Positions 22,901-33,810 of a DNA stretch of 64,000 nt are shown one piece after another. The translations under genes were made by a program, and so were the position numbers. Under the pieces are notes generated by a model. The model was not told the origin of the DNA, ran no database searches, and saw nothing but the letters and a program-made list of their open reading frames with translations. Origin of the DNA: Allacma fusca (Eukaryota > Arthropoda > Collembola > Symphypleona > Sminthuridae); NCBI GenBank assembly GCA_947179485.1, contig OX359250.1, positions 3,245,661 through 3,309,660 on the forward strand. Direction: 5' to 3'. Numbering within the stretch: the first letter of the stretch is position 1; every line of letters begins with the position of its first letter.

Positions 22901-25900
22901 GGTACAGCACCCACGGGTACAGGCATTTTACATAGTGATACCCGTACTCATTGAGTACTACCCGATTGTCACTGAGTGAGTACCCATACCCGTACCCGTA
23001 CCCACTTTATTGTCTAAAATCAAGAGTACCCGCGTACTTGCGAGTACGCAACTTCTGCACCCGGGTAGTACCCATACCTGTACCCGTACCCATTTACCCG
23101 AGTAAACCCCGTGCCCAGTCCGAGCATTGGGTCAAACGAGTCAACGCTTACTCTTATTATTTATTTTCAAATTGATCAGCACTAAAAGCAGTTCATTGAC
23201 CCTGGGTACAAAAATTATTTTCATGGTACATATTATGTTGTATGACTGGCAATTACATGGAAAATGATGTGTTGAAAATTCCACCCAGTTTGTTTCTACA
23301 TATCTTCACAATTGTTTGCTAAGACGGGGTGTACCAATATCATTGACCTGACACCTGCTGCATATAAGGTGCCCAGAAGTCCTGATTTAAGCCATGGTTA
23401 CCTGATGACCTGACGAACATGAGTTTAGTTCCACTATTTGATACTACACTATACTATTTACTACTTTGGGGCAACAGGAGATCACTCTGCATTACTCATC
23501 TTAAAACCATTTTGCCACCGTACCCAACGTACGGAATAGACCTATTCTAATTCAAACTCAGAATTAGTAATAGTGTTTGATCCCCCGTCAGTATGTACAT
23601 TGCTCATATTAAGTGTTACCTTCAGTGATTTGGTTTCTTTTAGAAAATACATTGTAAAATACTGGCTGAATTAAATATTCACAATGCCTAAGAATCGTTA
23701 TCTTTAAATGTACAGTGGAAAAGGTATACATTTTTTTAATATGTACATAGCATCATAAAGCATAATATATACTGATGAATATTTTTGAAACAAATTTGTT
23801 GCGGTTCTAAAAACTTGTAAATTTTGAAATGGTTAATAAACTCTTACTTTGCTGCACGCCTTTGAATGCTGTGGCCGTAAATATCAAATTTAGGTCAATT
23901 AAAGTTATTTTATAAAATCCAAAACCGGATTTCCTACAACCTGGATGGGTTTGATTATACCATGGACAACTCCCTTATGTGCGTCGGAAGAGTAATGGTC
24001 ATACTGTATAAATTTACAAAAATGCCAGAAATTTACAGCTGACCAGGCATACAACGTAGGACATTTTCATTTGTGCAACCAACGAAAGGACAATGAAAAG
24101 TAAAAACTCCCAAATTCCACATATAAATTATATAGGGTTATGCTTTATGCCACTAGTCAACTAGTCATTACTACTGGGGCTTTGATGAAATAATGAATGC
24201 TTTGAGTAATTTTGTCTCAAGTTGTAGTAATTATAAATATTCATACTTCATAGCTCCTGTAAATCTGGGCTAAATGCTTGCTCATTATTAAGTTATCGGG
24301 TTAGCCTTGTTCAAATCAGGGTTTCTGGGAACCCTAATGAAACTGCAGTGCATTTTATATACAGTAAATTTGACCTTTGTCGCATCAGCCAGTTTCTGCT
24401 ATATTTTCCAGTATGGGAGGAGGAAGCAATTAGGTTTTATTCGTAATAGATTTAATTCCGAAACTTATTTTGTTTGTAATATGTCCATTAGACATATTCG
24501 CATCACTGGTGATATGATGAAATATATGTATATATGCGCATGATGTTGTATCCAGTTCTCATTCCCAGTTCGGCAGATTGGTAGCTCAATAAAACACTGT
24601 GGATGATTTGTATCAGGGATATGTATTTGATGTGTGGTTGATTTGTTTTTCTCCTCAAAGGGGAAGGGAATATATCCGGAGGGGGAAGGCCCCATGTATT
24701 TTCTGCGAAGTAATTGTCTTTACACTCGCGGCATTGATATTTATGTATATACTTAAATAATCCATACAATAATGAAAATATGTTTAGTAACATTTTATTA
24801 TTTGCTCAGCCCCCCCCCTCCCCCCACAAAGCATTTTGTAAATTCCCTCTTCTGGGTTGATATTTAATTGTATTTAAGCCTTTGTGGAAGTTTTTTGATC
24901 AATGTTTGTACTTTCCACATTCCATACATGACGTATTACATATTTATTTATGATGGGGTTAGTTTTAGCTTGTTTTCAGTGTAACTGCAGTAAAAATAAA
25001 TATGCATTTTTCTTTTTAAATTGATATATAGATCAAATGCCATCAATATTGGCCTACAGGAATTGGGGAAGGTGGTTCGGATACAATGGTATTCCAAGAT
25101 GTGGGGTTACAAGTCTCTCTAATTTCCGAAAGAAAATCCAGACATTTTATCATCAGAACCCTAAGGTTTGTTCTTATTACCGTTGTTTATTCCATAAAGA
25201 TGTCAATGAAGACTTCGAGACTTATAGTATCAACGCTGTTTTATATTATTTTAGCATTGAAGAACTTTCAACAAGGAATATTAGGGAAGTTTTACAATTC
25301 CATTACGTCACGTGGCCCGATTTTGGCGTCCCTTCAACTCCGAAGGCATTCCTTCATTTCCTCCAAGAAGTTCGGGATAGCGGGGCCTTGAATAGCAAAG
25401 TGGGTCCTCCCGTGGTGCACTGTTCTGCTGGTATAGGTCGATCTGGCACATTTTGCCTGGTTGACTCTTGCCTGTTGATGGTAAGCAGTATATACAGGGT
25501 ATTTTCGAAAAATTTCAATTCCCCGTTTTTGTAAACAATTTTTTTCACATTTTTCAAAATTGTCCATGCACTCTTTGAAGGAAGTTGGACAAAAGAATTT
25601 TTTTGGAAAAATAGGAGACAATTTTTGATTTTTTAAACAAAGCCAAAATTTTTCACAAAATAAAATTTGACGCTATTTAGAATCAAAACGCGGATTTCAG
25701 ATTATCACAGCATGAGATCCCTGCATTGAAAACTCCGACTAGGAGGTGTTTATATCCCGTATTCCCTAGAATTTCAAACTCGTGCAGTCATTTGAGATTA
25801 AAATTTGAATTTTCACTTAAACGTGTTGGTAATTTTGAATGATATGGGATTAAAATTCTGAGTTGAAACTTCGTTCATTTCATAAGCCTTTTTTAACACA

Positions 25901-28900
25901 ATAGAATTATATGCATATATTTAGCCGACCCTTGTAGCCTTGTATGTATTTATAACGCGTCTACATTTAGGTGATTAGTTTGGGTAACACTATATCTTTA
26001 TTTGATTATGCCTTTATACGTCTGCTTCATCCAGATCTTGTGCCTTGCCTTTTGAGATATGTATATAGCTTTTATACCCTTAGAGGTATAACTAGCATTG
26101 ACCAATATAAATCGACATTTGTATTGACGAGAGCACATTTTATTATGTTTATCTTATGGTATACAAATATTCAGAAAATATTTTCTAAGTTATGCGTATG
26201 TTTGGGCTTGTAGATGGAGACTGGGCAAGAAGTGAACGTGAAGGATATTTTATTGGAAATGAGAAAATTTAGAATGGGATTAATCCAAACATCCGACCAA
26301 CTACGGTTTTCTTACATGGCTATTTTAGAAGGAGCCCAACAGATGGCGAATGTAAGGGGTTGAATCTGCCAATTTCAATTAAATGTTAATCAACCTAATT
26401 ACCTAATCATTTGATGGAAACCGTAACTGTTGTTCGATTTCTCAGGGGAATACAAGGTTTGCCCCTGATGATACCACCCCTGAACTGATCATTGACGATG
26501 AAGATCGACCAAAGCCTGTACCACCACCAAGAATAACCTCGTTGCCACCACCGGCGTCCGACAAGGATTTTGAAAAATATCTGAAAAGTATGTCATTTGT
26601 CTCCAAATTTATCCATGAAGTTAGTTCAAGCATAATCTTTACTGATTCCTCCTTGTAAGGATGAGTGCTTAGCGATGTACGTGCAAAATTGTGGAAAAAA
26701 CGATGAAAAATTGAAACGGCCGTGCATCAACCTTTACGTTATCGGCGTAAAGGCAAAATGATGTAAAACATTTTTGATTAAAATCAAAACGATATGCATT
26801 GTACGAAATGTTCTAATTAGAAATTACGATGCATGTCGATCATTTTGTTTTTAGTAAAACTGCTTATAGATAAATCTGATTTTAATCGAAAATGCATATC
26901 GATTATTTTAACTCTTCACTTATTGTATAAAGCAACATGTGTCTGTTACGGGTATAACTGGAGAAAAAGTCAGTACATTTCAACCAAAGCTTCGCTAGTA
27001 CATTGGTTTTGTTTTCAGTAACCGCCCCCATTAAATTCGTGTACCAGTTTGGCTAAAAACAATTTTTCAAATCGACATGGTTGTATAGGGCTACAAGAAA
27101 CTATTCACACCTTCCCCTAGCCCATATAATGGGTGATGGTAAAATATATTCAGTTCGTCCGTGTTTTATGAAAACGTTCGTCCACATTTTTGAAAGCTTT
27201 TTATGCATACTTTTTGATGCTCGGTTGTAAGAAACTTAATTTGCTTTTTAGTATTTGAAATAGGTCCCTACCTTGAGAATTTTGTGCAGACCCTTAAATA
27301 GAGCAAGTTGGGGAAGTTTCAGCTGTAGAAACGACAGTGAGAGAGATGAGAAATCTCTTATCTTGCATATTTTTCGTTGACTGTCTGAAGCTCAAAAGAG
27401 CATTAGAGTCCTGGAAGCAAATTAGACGAGAATTCATTTGAGCCTAATATCATCTTCCTAAGTAAAATTAAGGAACTAACGTGTAGGTTGTCAAAAAAAT
27501 AATAATTATTGTTTTCTTTGTTTAAACTCGGCTTACATTTGTGGTTCCTGGTACTGTAATTTTTGACTTTTATTAAGATGTTACGACGCTCAGAAGAATC
27601 CTATTTTTCCCTCGATGGCGTTCAGGTATACTTTTATGAACGCCAGACCGTCCATAAACAGCAGAAATTCCTCTTTTTCAACATCTTTCTTACTTTCACT
27701 CTTCAAGCTGATTTTCCCCAACCGTGCTCTGTTTTCACAACTATGTCCAAAAATCTCAACTTATGACCTGCTTAATACATAGCTCAAGTGCCAATGCAAG
27801 TTTTTTCAAGCTAGAGTCAAAAGTTTAATAAAAAAAATTCTGGCTTCAAAAAAATTTGCGTTGTGTAAAGTCTTTAAAAAATTCGATTTTGCTTCACTTT
27901 TGTGACGATTGTACTTGCTACGTCAATGAACGCCAATGGGGCACTTTGCGTTATCATGCCTTGTATGGTTTACGGTGGGAGAAAGGGTATGAAACACCAT
28001 GTACTTAAAAGCTTGTGATTTCATGTGTTTCAAATCAAATGAATTTGCCCACCTTGCTCTGTTTTTACAGGCTATGCCCACAATTCTTATGTAGGTACCT
28101 TTTTTTATAGCTCCCTGACAAGCAAATGAAATTTCTTAACACCCAATTTAAAACTTTCATCATTTGCTATTTTCTAAAAGAAACCTTGCTATACTACCTT
28201 GACCGCTATATCAAAAGTTATTGGTTAGCGGGAACAATTTCGAAGCATCTGAAAAAAGATTTGTTAAAAATGGAAAATTAAATATTTTTTCCCAACCCCC
28301 ATTGTATGGATAAGAGGTGGGAGCGAATTGTCTCTTTTCACGTTGTATATTCGCCTATTTTTATGGAAATTATGCGCAAAAGTTTACATTTCGTGCAAGT
28401 ATTTGCCGAAATTGTCATTAAATTAATCGCTAAGAGATGATTTACTCTCCCGTTGAAATTGCAGATAGTGTAGATATAGCGCAGCGATTTAATAACGAAG
28501 TTGTTTTTTACAGGACATGTTCGCGATATGGCGATAATTGCTGAAAGACCCTTACCGGAGCTTCCTTTATCATCTGCAGATGAAACCTCAGATAGTGACG
28601 TTATTGATGAAGATGAAAGTGATTCCGGGGACGAAATCGAATTATTAGAGGAAAGATTGACCGTCTCTGGAACAACAAATAATGATTCAGATGAAGATTA
28701 TGTGTCGGGCATTTTGGATAGCACTGAAAAAGATACCAACAACGGCCGAGTCAAGTAAGTATTCAAATTTTATAATTTATTTGATCGGTTTTTCACGCAC
28801 AGGTGCATGTTCCTCGCAGTGTTACCTGGAATGCAGATTATCTACAACTATTACTGCGTATGCATATACGACTATACATAATTCTTATTATCAATGGGTA

Positions 28901-29276
28901 ATGAAAATTAGTCCTTAGAGCATGTTGTTTTCTCCATCATGGCATTCCAGGTAAAACTCAACCTGTAAAGGCCATTGATAGTAGTAACAGCTATCGCAGT
29001 CTATTGCATGTCACAATTGGCTTGAGAAACTTCACATTATTAGCGTTTCAATTTTGTGTTTCTAATTTTAGAACTAATGGAGTGGATGAGAAAGTAAGAA
29101 AAAGGACAAAGAATGAAATAACAATGGACAAAATTCGAGAAATCAAGAAACTTCAGAAGGAATCTGAGAAGAAAGCGGAATTGTACCAGCGACTCTATAG
29201 ATCATTTACGGGCAAGAGATTTCTCTTTTGTCTCGGGTTCTCAATGGCGGTCATGTATTTATATTCAAAATTTTAG
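16941..29276 (+). CDS. Ptp61F: Non-receptor protein tyrosine phosphatase, PTP1B/TC-PTP (Ptp61F) family
   Basis: Nine exons join in phase to 486 codons: 16941-17018, 19691-19852, 21013-21147, 25032-25165, 25255-25480, 26214-26351, 26446-26587, 28514-28754, 29072-29276. Every exon has AG/GT borders. In the family the enzyme removes phosphate from tyrosine on receptors and JAK-type kinases, working from the ER surface. Visible signatures are the phosphotyrosine loop [12 protein letters not shown] (about residues 53-64), NYINASF, the WPD loop TWPDFGVP (Asp about 192), the P-loop [11 protein letters not shown] (nucleophile Cys about 226) and the Q-loop [11 protein letters not shown] proline-rich tail (KPVPPPR), an acidic stretch and a hydrophobic end ([18 protein letters not shown]) follow, matching PTP1B's tail anchor. 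Exon 1 (26 codons, ...[10 protein letters not shown]) was chosen because it fits the family's N-terminal helix, has a GTGAGT donor and is in phase. Alternative first exons cannot be excluded. Confidence 0.94.
17019..19690 (+). other. Intron 1 of the Ptp61F-like gene
   Basis: 2.67 kb from a GTGAGT donor to a TTTTACACAG acceptor. It holds no supported gene. An open frame at 18305-18628 shows no motif. About 17105-17360 has facing CCGGC-rich ends (TTTTTGCTGGACA and TGTCCGGCAGGAAAA) and could be a decayed inverted-repeat element. GTCGAGACGTCGAACGTTCGAC (about 18123) is a small palindromic cluster. Confidence 0.6.
20871..20952 (+). ncRNA. Pre-miRNA-like hairpin in intron 2 of the Ptp61F-like gene
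   Basis: The 5' arm 20871-20903 and 3' arm 20923-20952 pair almost throughout: ATATCGTCGTTGAAGAGG with CCTCTTCAGCGACGATAT (one G-U), then GATCTACAT with ATGTAGATC. An asymmetric internal loop lies between them and the terminal loop is 19 nt. The total of 82 nt, the arm length near 30 and the small internal loop match a pre-miRNA. The host gene's sense orientation would supply transcription. It ends 60 bp before exon 3. A short fold-back element is the alternative. Confidence 0.5.
21283..21395 (+). repeat. Dispersed repeat, copy in Ptp61F intron 3
   Basis: GATAAAAAGTAAGAAACCTA followed by TTGAAGG, TTGACCT, TGAGGTCAC and ACACGTGTAAA matches 55428-55512 (in the minus-strand USP10-like gene) at most positions. 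Two introns of unrelated genes therefore share it, which marks a dispersed mobile repeat of unknown class. Confidence 0.65.
21836..23129. mobile_element. Non-autonomous hAT-type element, TACCCG motif family
   Basis: The ends CAGTGCTCGGACTGGGTAC and GTGCCCAGTCCGAGCATTG are inverted copies. They are flanked by the exact 8-bp direct repeat GGTCAAAC (21828-21835 and 23130-23137), the hAT signature. The 1294-bp body, inside intron 3 of the phosphatase gene, has no transposase. About 200 bp at each end consists of TACCCG/CGGGTA hexamers in tandem or near-tandem, like subterminal binding sites. The middle is ordinary AT-rich sequence. Confidence 0.92.
23138..25031 (+). other. Remainder of Ptp61F intron 3
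   Basis: 1.9 kb with no gene. A poly-C tract (about 24811-24829) and GTAGGACATTTTCATTTG (about 24056), whose reverse complement resembles AACTGAAAATGTCCTAC near 55663, point to decayed dispersed repeats. Confidence 0.45.
26588..28513 (+). other. Intron 7 of the Ptp61F-like gene
   Basis: 1.9 kb. No gene. Two segments about 330 bp apart (near 27709 and 28042) share CCC-ACC-TGCTCTGTTTT-ACA-CTATG-CCA and look like an old diverged duplication. CCCCTAGCCCATATAATGGG (about 27114) resembles CCCCCTAGCCAATATAAGGG near 48674, another dispersed repeat. Confidence 0.45.
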
Positions 29277-29849
29277 ACACTAGAACCATAGTTTAAGCTT
29301 TCTTTTAAAGGCGGATCTATTTATTCACTTCAGGCGTATTTACATAAAAGTATGCGCCCCTTCGGCCCATCCTTACTACAATGTATTCTATTATAAGAGA
29401 ACCCCTAAAAGAAGCAAAATTTGTCCTATAATGGCCTGCTTTTATAAAGGAAAAAATAATGTGGTGTAAAATGGGAATTTCCCCAAATATTCTTGCCATG
29501 TAGATAAAATGTTCGCTCTTACCAGTGAGTTTCTTATAGCGAGAGTGTACTGTATTTCAGACTCCATGTAATGATGCATGCATTTATAAAAGTGTACATT
29601 GGATCTGCGTGCTATTATTTACATGATTTATAATTATATGCTAACCACACATGAAATTTATTTCAGAAATATTCAATTTACACCTATTAGCTTGTGCACC
29701 AATAGCACTAGAGTCGTAAGTACTTAAAATTATTATTTCTTTTTTTCCAGTGTAGCCCTTCTAATTATATGTAAAGTTAGTAAATCCAGCATGTGTTTTC
29801 ATATTAAACTTTAAATACTTTTTCCATAAAAACCTGACATTGCTACTTT
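29277..29849 (+). other. 3' UTR and flank of the Ptp61F-like gene
   Basis: AT-rich sequence after the stop codon at 29274-29276. No polyadenylation site could be fixed with confidence. No other gene is visible. Confidence 0.35.
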
Positions 29850-30159
29850 ACTTCCACTTCCTTGAAAGGGTGTCAGACGGGAATCAATCGCATCATCCTA
29901 GGATGCAGTTAGCACGAGAAAGTAGGGGACCTCCGTACAGAACTCATTTCTCAGTCGGAGTTCCCTCAGGGAATGAGGACAGCGGTCTGAGTCTTAGAGA
30001 TTGAGACCCATACTTCCCGTGCTGACGTTCCGTGAGAACACTGCACTGTCAGTATGAATAATGATACGGGTCAGATCCCTCAATCTGATATTCCTTCGAG
30101 AATGAGGACGTGATTATCAGCTGGAGCGATTGAGACCCGTAAAATGGGGAAGTGGAAGT
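29850..30159. repeat. 310-bp inverted-repeat unit with an internal duplication
   Basis: ACTTCCACTTCC (29850) and GGAAGTGGAAGT (ending 30159) are perfect 12-bp inverted ends. The richer interior holds two related subunits of about 150 bp. Each reads roughly TTCC-T--GGAATGAGGAC followed by GATTGAGACCC-TA. It is probably a non-autonomous element; no target duplication was found. Confidence 0.55.
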
Positions 30160-33100
30160 ACGGGTCTCAATCTTTCGAACTGAGATCTTTTAGCAGTGTC
30201 GGTGTGAGACTTACAACAGCAATGTCGGTGTGAGACTCGTACAACAATGTCCCTCATTAAGTGCTTTAAAACCTGAATCGGTATAAGTATATTTGAGACT
30301 CGCGTTCGAGTACCGTGAGGCCACACATTATAAAGTTGTAGTACATTACTCTGCAAACAGCTGTTGTGTTGTAGTACTTGCGCGAAATTGCTGCAATTGG
30401 ATTCAGGCACTCCGGAACCACCGAAAATATAAAAATTGTAAATTATACAAGTTTAAGAGCTAACGCTGACAATGCACCTATCTATGTACATACACAGGGT
30501 TTTGCAAACTATTCTATCCCGCCAAGTTAAAATAAGCAGACGTGGTAAAAAATATTTGGATTCCACCGTTTTATAGATAATTTCAAAAAAAGAGAATTTA
30601 CCTAGAGTAACAATCAACATATAGGGTTAAAGTGGTCATTGGTGAAGCAAAGTCAGTTCTGCATAGATCACTATACTGGGCAGTTTTGGCGCAGAACATC
30701 AGAACATAAGCCAATGTTGTAGGAAATATAATTTTTGAAAATTAAGGACTAGTGGAAACGTAAGCGTGAAGTGAACTGATTGTGAGAATACTGCCGAATA
30801 TTCAGTGGATTTCTTTATAATTTGAAGTATGTATACCTATTTGTATTGACAAATTGAAACTCTCTTACAGGTTTAAATAATAGTGAAATATAGCAGAGAA
30901 ATTCGCCTGCAATATCACTACTAGTGCTCAGCACGAGTATTGGTATTACTTGAGAAAGGAAAACGGATGTAGATGTGGGTAGGATCCGGGTACTGATTTA
31001 TTGTACCGGAACGATTTCAGGTACTACCGAGGTACACTTTGTCCAAATAAACATTTTCGGTATGGATATGGGCACGGGTCACGGGTACTAGAATTTTGAA
31101 TGTTGTAATTTACTCGCACTGGCGACACTTTTACTGGAATATTTATAGATATTTTGAGAATCTGTAGCATTTTGATAGTGAGTTCTTTCAAGTTATCACA
31201 TACCGTCACATACATTCTAATGTCAAAATAACCCTTGTATATCGGAAACTTTTGCCGGTTTTTTATAGTGTTTCTGGTTATAGTTTACTATTCACCTTAG
31301 TATTTTTATATAGTCTTAATAGCTGTAGATTTTATGATTTTATACGATACATCAATTTTTAAGACAATATCAAAGAAAAAAAATTAGATGACAAAAACTA
31401 AGTTTAAATACAAATGTATTGTGCATATGTTTGCTGTCCTCAGCATTTTTACTTTTTCATTTAAATATGCTTTATAACATCAGTTCAGAGGCAAAATAGA
31501 CTACATGAAGTTTTTACTATCAAAAGCAAAACGAACGAAGTAAGTGGGCATACTACGAAAAACGGAAGGGTGTTCCAATTTATTTTGAGCACTACTCTAT
31601 TTTTTGAATGAGAAAGAAAATTATTTTAGACTTGGTGAAATTTAAGGAGACATATGCAGTTACCAGCAAATGTCAATGACAGCGTCAAAAGTTTAACACA
31701 GGTCCCTTTACCTGTGAGTTGACAAAAAAAGTTTTCAAGCATATTTATATAGTGATTTCAGGAAATTTGCTTGAGATTTGAAAATGTTCATACACTCTGG
31801 CATAAAAAAATATTTTTGTACTTAGTCAGCCATCATTATTTAATTTTAATCGAAATGTAACATAATTTAGGATTTTACATCAAACTTTTTGCCAAATTAC
31901 AAATATTGCCATTTCTGATCACAAAAGTAAGTAGGTGTCAATGTAAATGCACTGAAACATTTTTACAAAGCAGGGTACAGTAATACGTGAAACTAATGAG
32001 GAAGGTACCTAATAATGTTATAATCAGTGACGAATCATAATATTAAGTTGTACACTCTGAAAGCTCTGGTCACCATTAATAATTACTAAAAGTGTAATTG
32101 TCGGGTGCTTACGAAAATTCCCAGAAAACTCAATAGCCGATATTTTTTGTATAGCAGACAGAGCGATACTGAATTTTAATGAAAAAACTTATTAAATTGT
32201 TTTACGGTTCTAAAAAATTTGGCAGCTTGTCGACCCTGCTTGGTGTTGAAAAAGGGGTATGACATTTTAATACAAAGGATTTGAAATACCAAAGTAGAAT
32301 GAAAAGATGAGCAATTTTACTAGGAAGTTAAGTGTCACTTGAATTGCGACGTGTAGAAAGATTTGAGGAATTGAATTAAGATGCTTTTTTTGGTTTGAAA
32401 CCATATTTTCAAGATCCTTTGTATTTCAACCCCTGCATTTTGTAATCGGAACAATTTAATACTAAACGAAATAATATTTACTTTGTTTCAACTTGTTTGA
32501 ATTAAGCTTTCAGCCTAAAATTACGACAGTGTCATTATTCGACTTCTAGTACATACGTAAAAACTGGTGGTTTCCCTGTCCAAAATAAACCGAAACGCAT
32601 TTAGTAAAAGACGTGGTACAAGTAGATCATGTTGCTTTTAGGGCCAATTTAACGTAGTGCCAGGGGTCCAGTATAGAAAGGCCAACCCTGGCCAGGCCAG
32701 GGTAGTGCATTTCGAAATAGATGCTAAAATTAATTAAATGTAATGTAATAGCATTATTGTCAACTCAACAGTGTAAGACACGGATTTCCAATGACAGACA
32801 TGATCAAACTAGCACTATGTTAAATATATTTATTATGACAGTATGGTAAGAGTAATTTGTAAGTTTGTTATAAGATAATAATTATAAAATAAGAAATGTA
32901 GGTATATGTATATATATGTTAAGAAGTTCTAGATGGTATTATCCATTTATTCAGTTCAACATGAAAATTCTTCATTATTCCCATTGAGTGTATATAATTT
33001 GGAATTGAATTCCTTATTTTCGATGCTCTATATATTGAATTGAATTTCTAAAGAAAAGAGGTACGGATTAGTTTATTCAGAAAATGTCTGTGTCGGCTTG

Positions 33101-33279
33101 AACGTTCGGTAAATGTTCGTGTGATTTCGGATAAACAGTTCAGTCTCTAAGGTGGATTTAGTAGTGTACGAGTCATAGATGCTGTAATATAAGTATACCG
33201 TTCAAAAACTGAGTGGATAGAGGATGTTTATATAGTTTGGTCGTGCGTGCATTATTTTTCTTGTGACGTCTGTTTACAA
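30160..33279. other. AT-rich intergenic stretch
   Basis: No gene is supported. About 30925-31100 carries CAGCACGAGTATTGGTA and GGTAC-rich sequence resembling the TACCCG-family termini. At about 32663-32704 a roughly 42-bp segment starting CAGGGGTCC and ending CCAGG sits between two copies of GTAGTGC, as if a tiny element remnant had duplicated its target. Confidence 0.4.
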
Positions 33280-33810
33280 TCAGAATAGGTAGTGTTTTAT
33301 TATTATGCATGTTAGAGTGGTAATCTTGGAAGCTAAATCACTTAAGGAAATAATCAATTGTATTTTGGCATTCTTGCTGTTCAGTGTTGCAACCTGCCCC
33401 CACTTAAGGCAGTCCATAGTCAAGTTGTCAAAAATTAAAGATTTAAATTTGTATTTTATAGTCTTTTGTACCTTACAAGTTGTCTCTTTTAACATAGTTT
33501 CCTTCACTATGTTTGTCGAATATGTACTTATGTTTAGACCTTGGTTTATTGAATATTACAAATGCAGTTTTCGGGAAATTCGTTTGCGTGTCATTTTGCC
33601 TGTCACACTAATTATGTACATCTAATAATTCTGTTTCTAGGTCTTGTTTTAACAATAAGGAATTTCAAGCGGAGTATACAGCTTCGGAATCTTCGGCATA
33701 AAGAGATGTGTTAAGTAAGTTAGATCATATGTCATAAAAAAACAGAACAAATAGTACAGGCCCTAAAACACTTCTCTGTGGGATTCCTCCATTTAAGTTG
33801 TCCTTCAGAA
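33280..33810 (-). pseudogene. LINE (non-LTR retrotransposon) reverse transcriptase fragment
   Basis: Read on the minus strand, about 33792-33725 gives GGIPQRSVLGPVLFVLFFYD. This is the unmistakable G(I/V)PQGSVLGPxLF block of LINE reverse transcriptases. A stop follows, then SLYAEDSEAV, a decayed Y-A-D-D catalytic motif with the first Asp changed to Glu. Lower down, 33507-33280 reads CLKWGQVATLNSKNAKIQ, resembling the xKW---N-L-LN--KT-- block that follows. Stops and frameshifts show it is dead. The clade (Jockey, CR1 or related) cannot be settled here. Confidence 0.75.
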
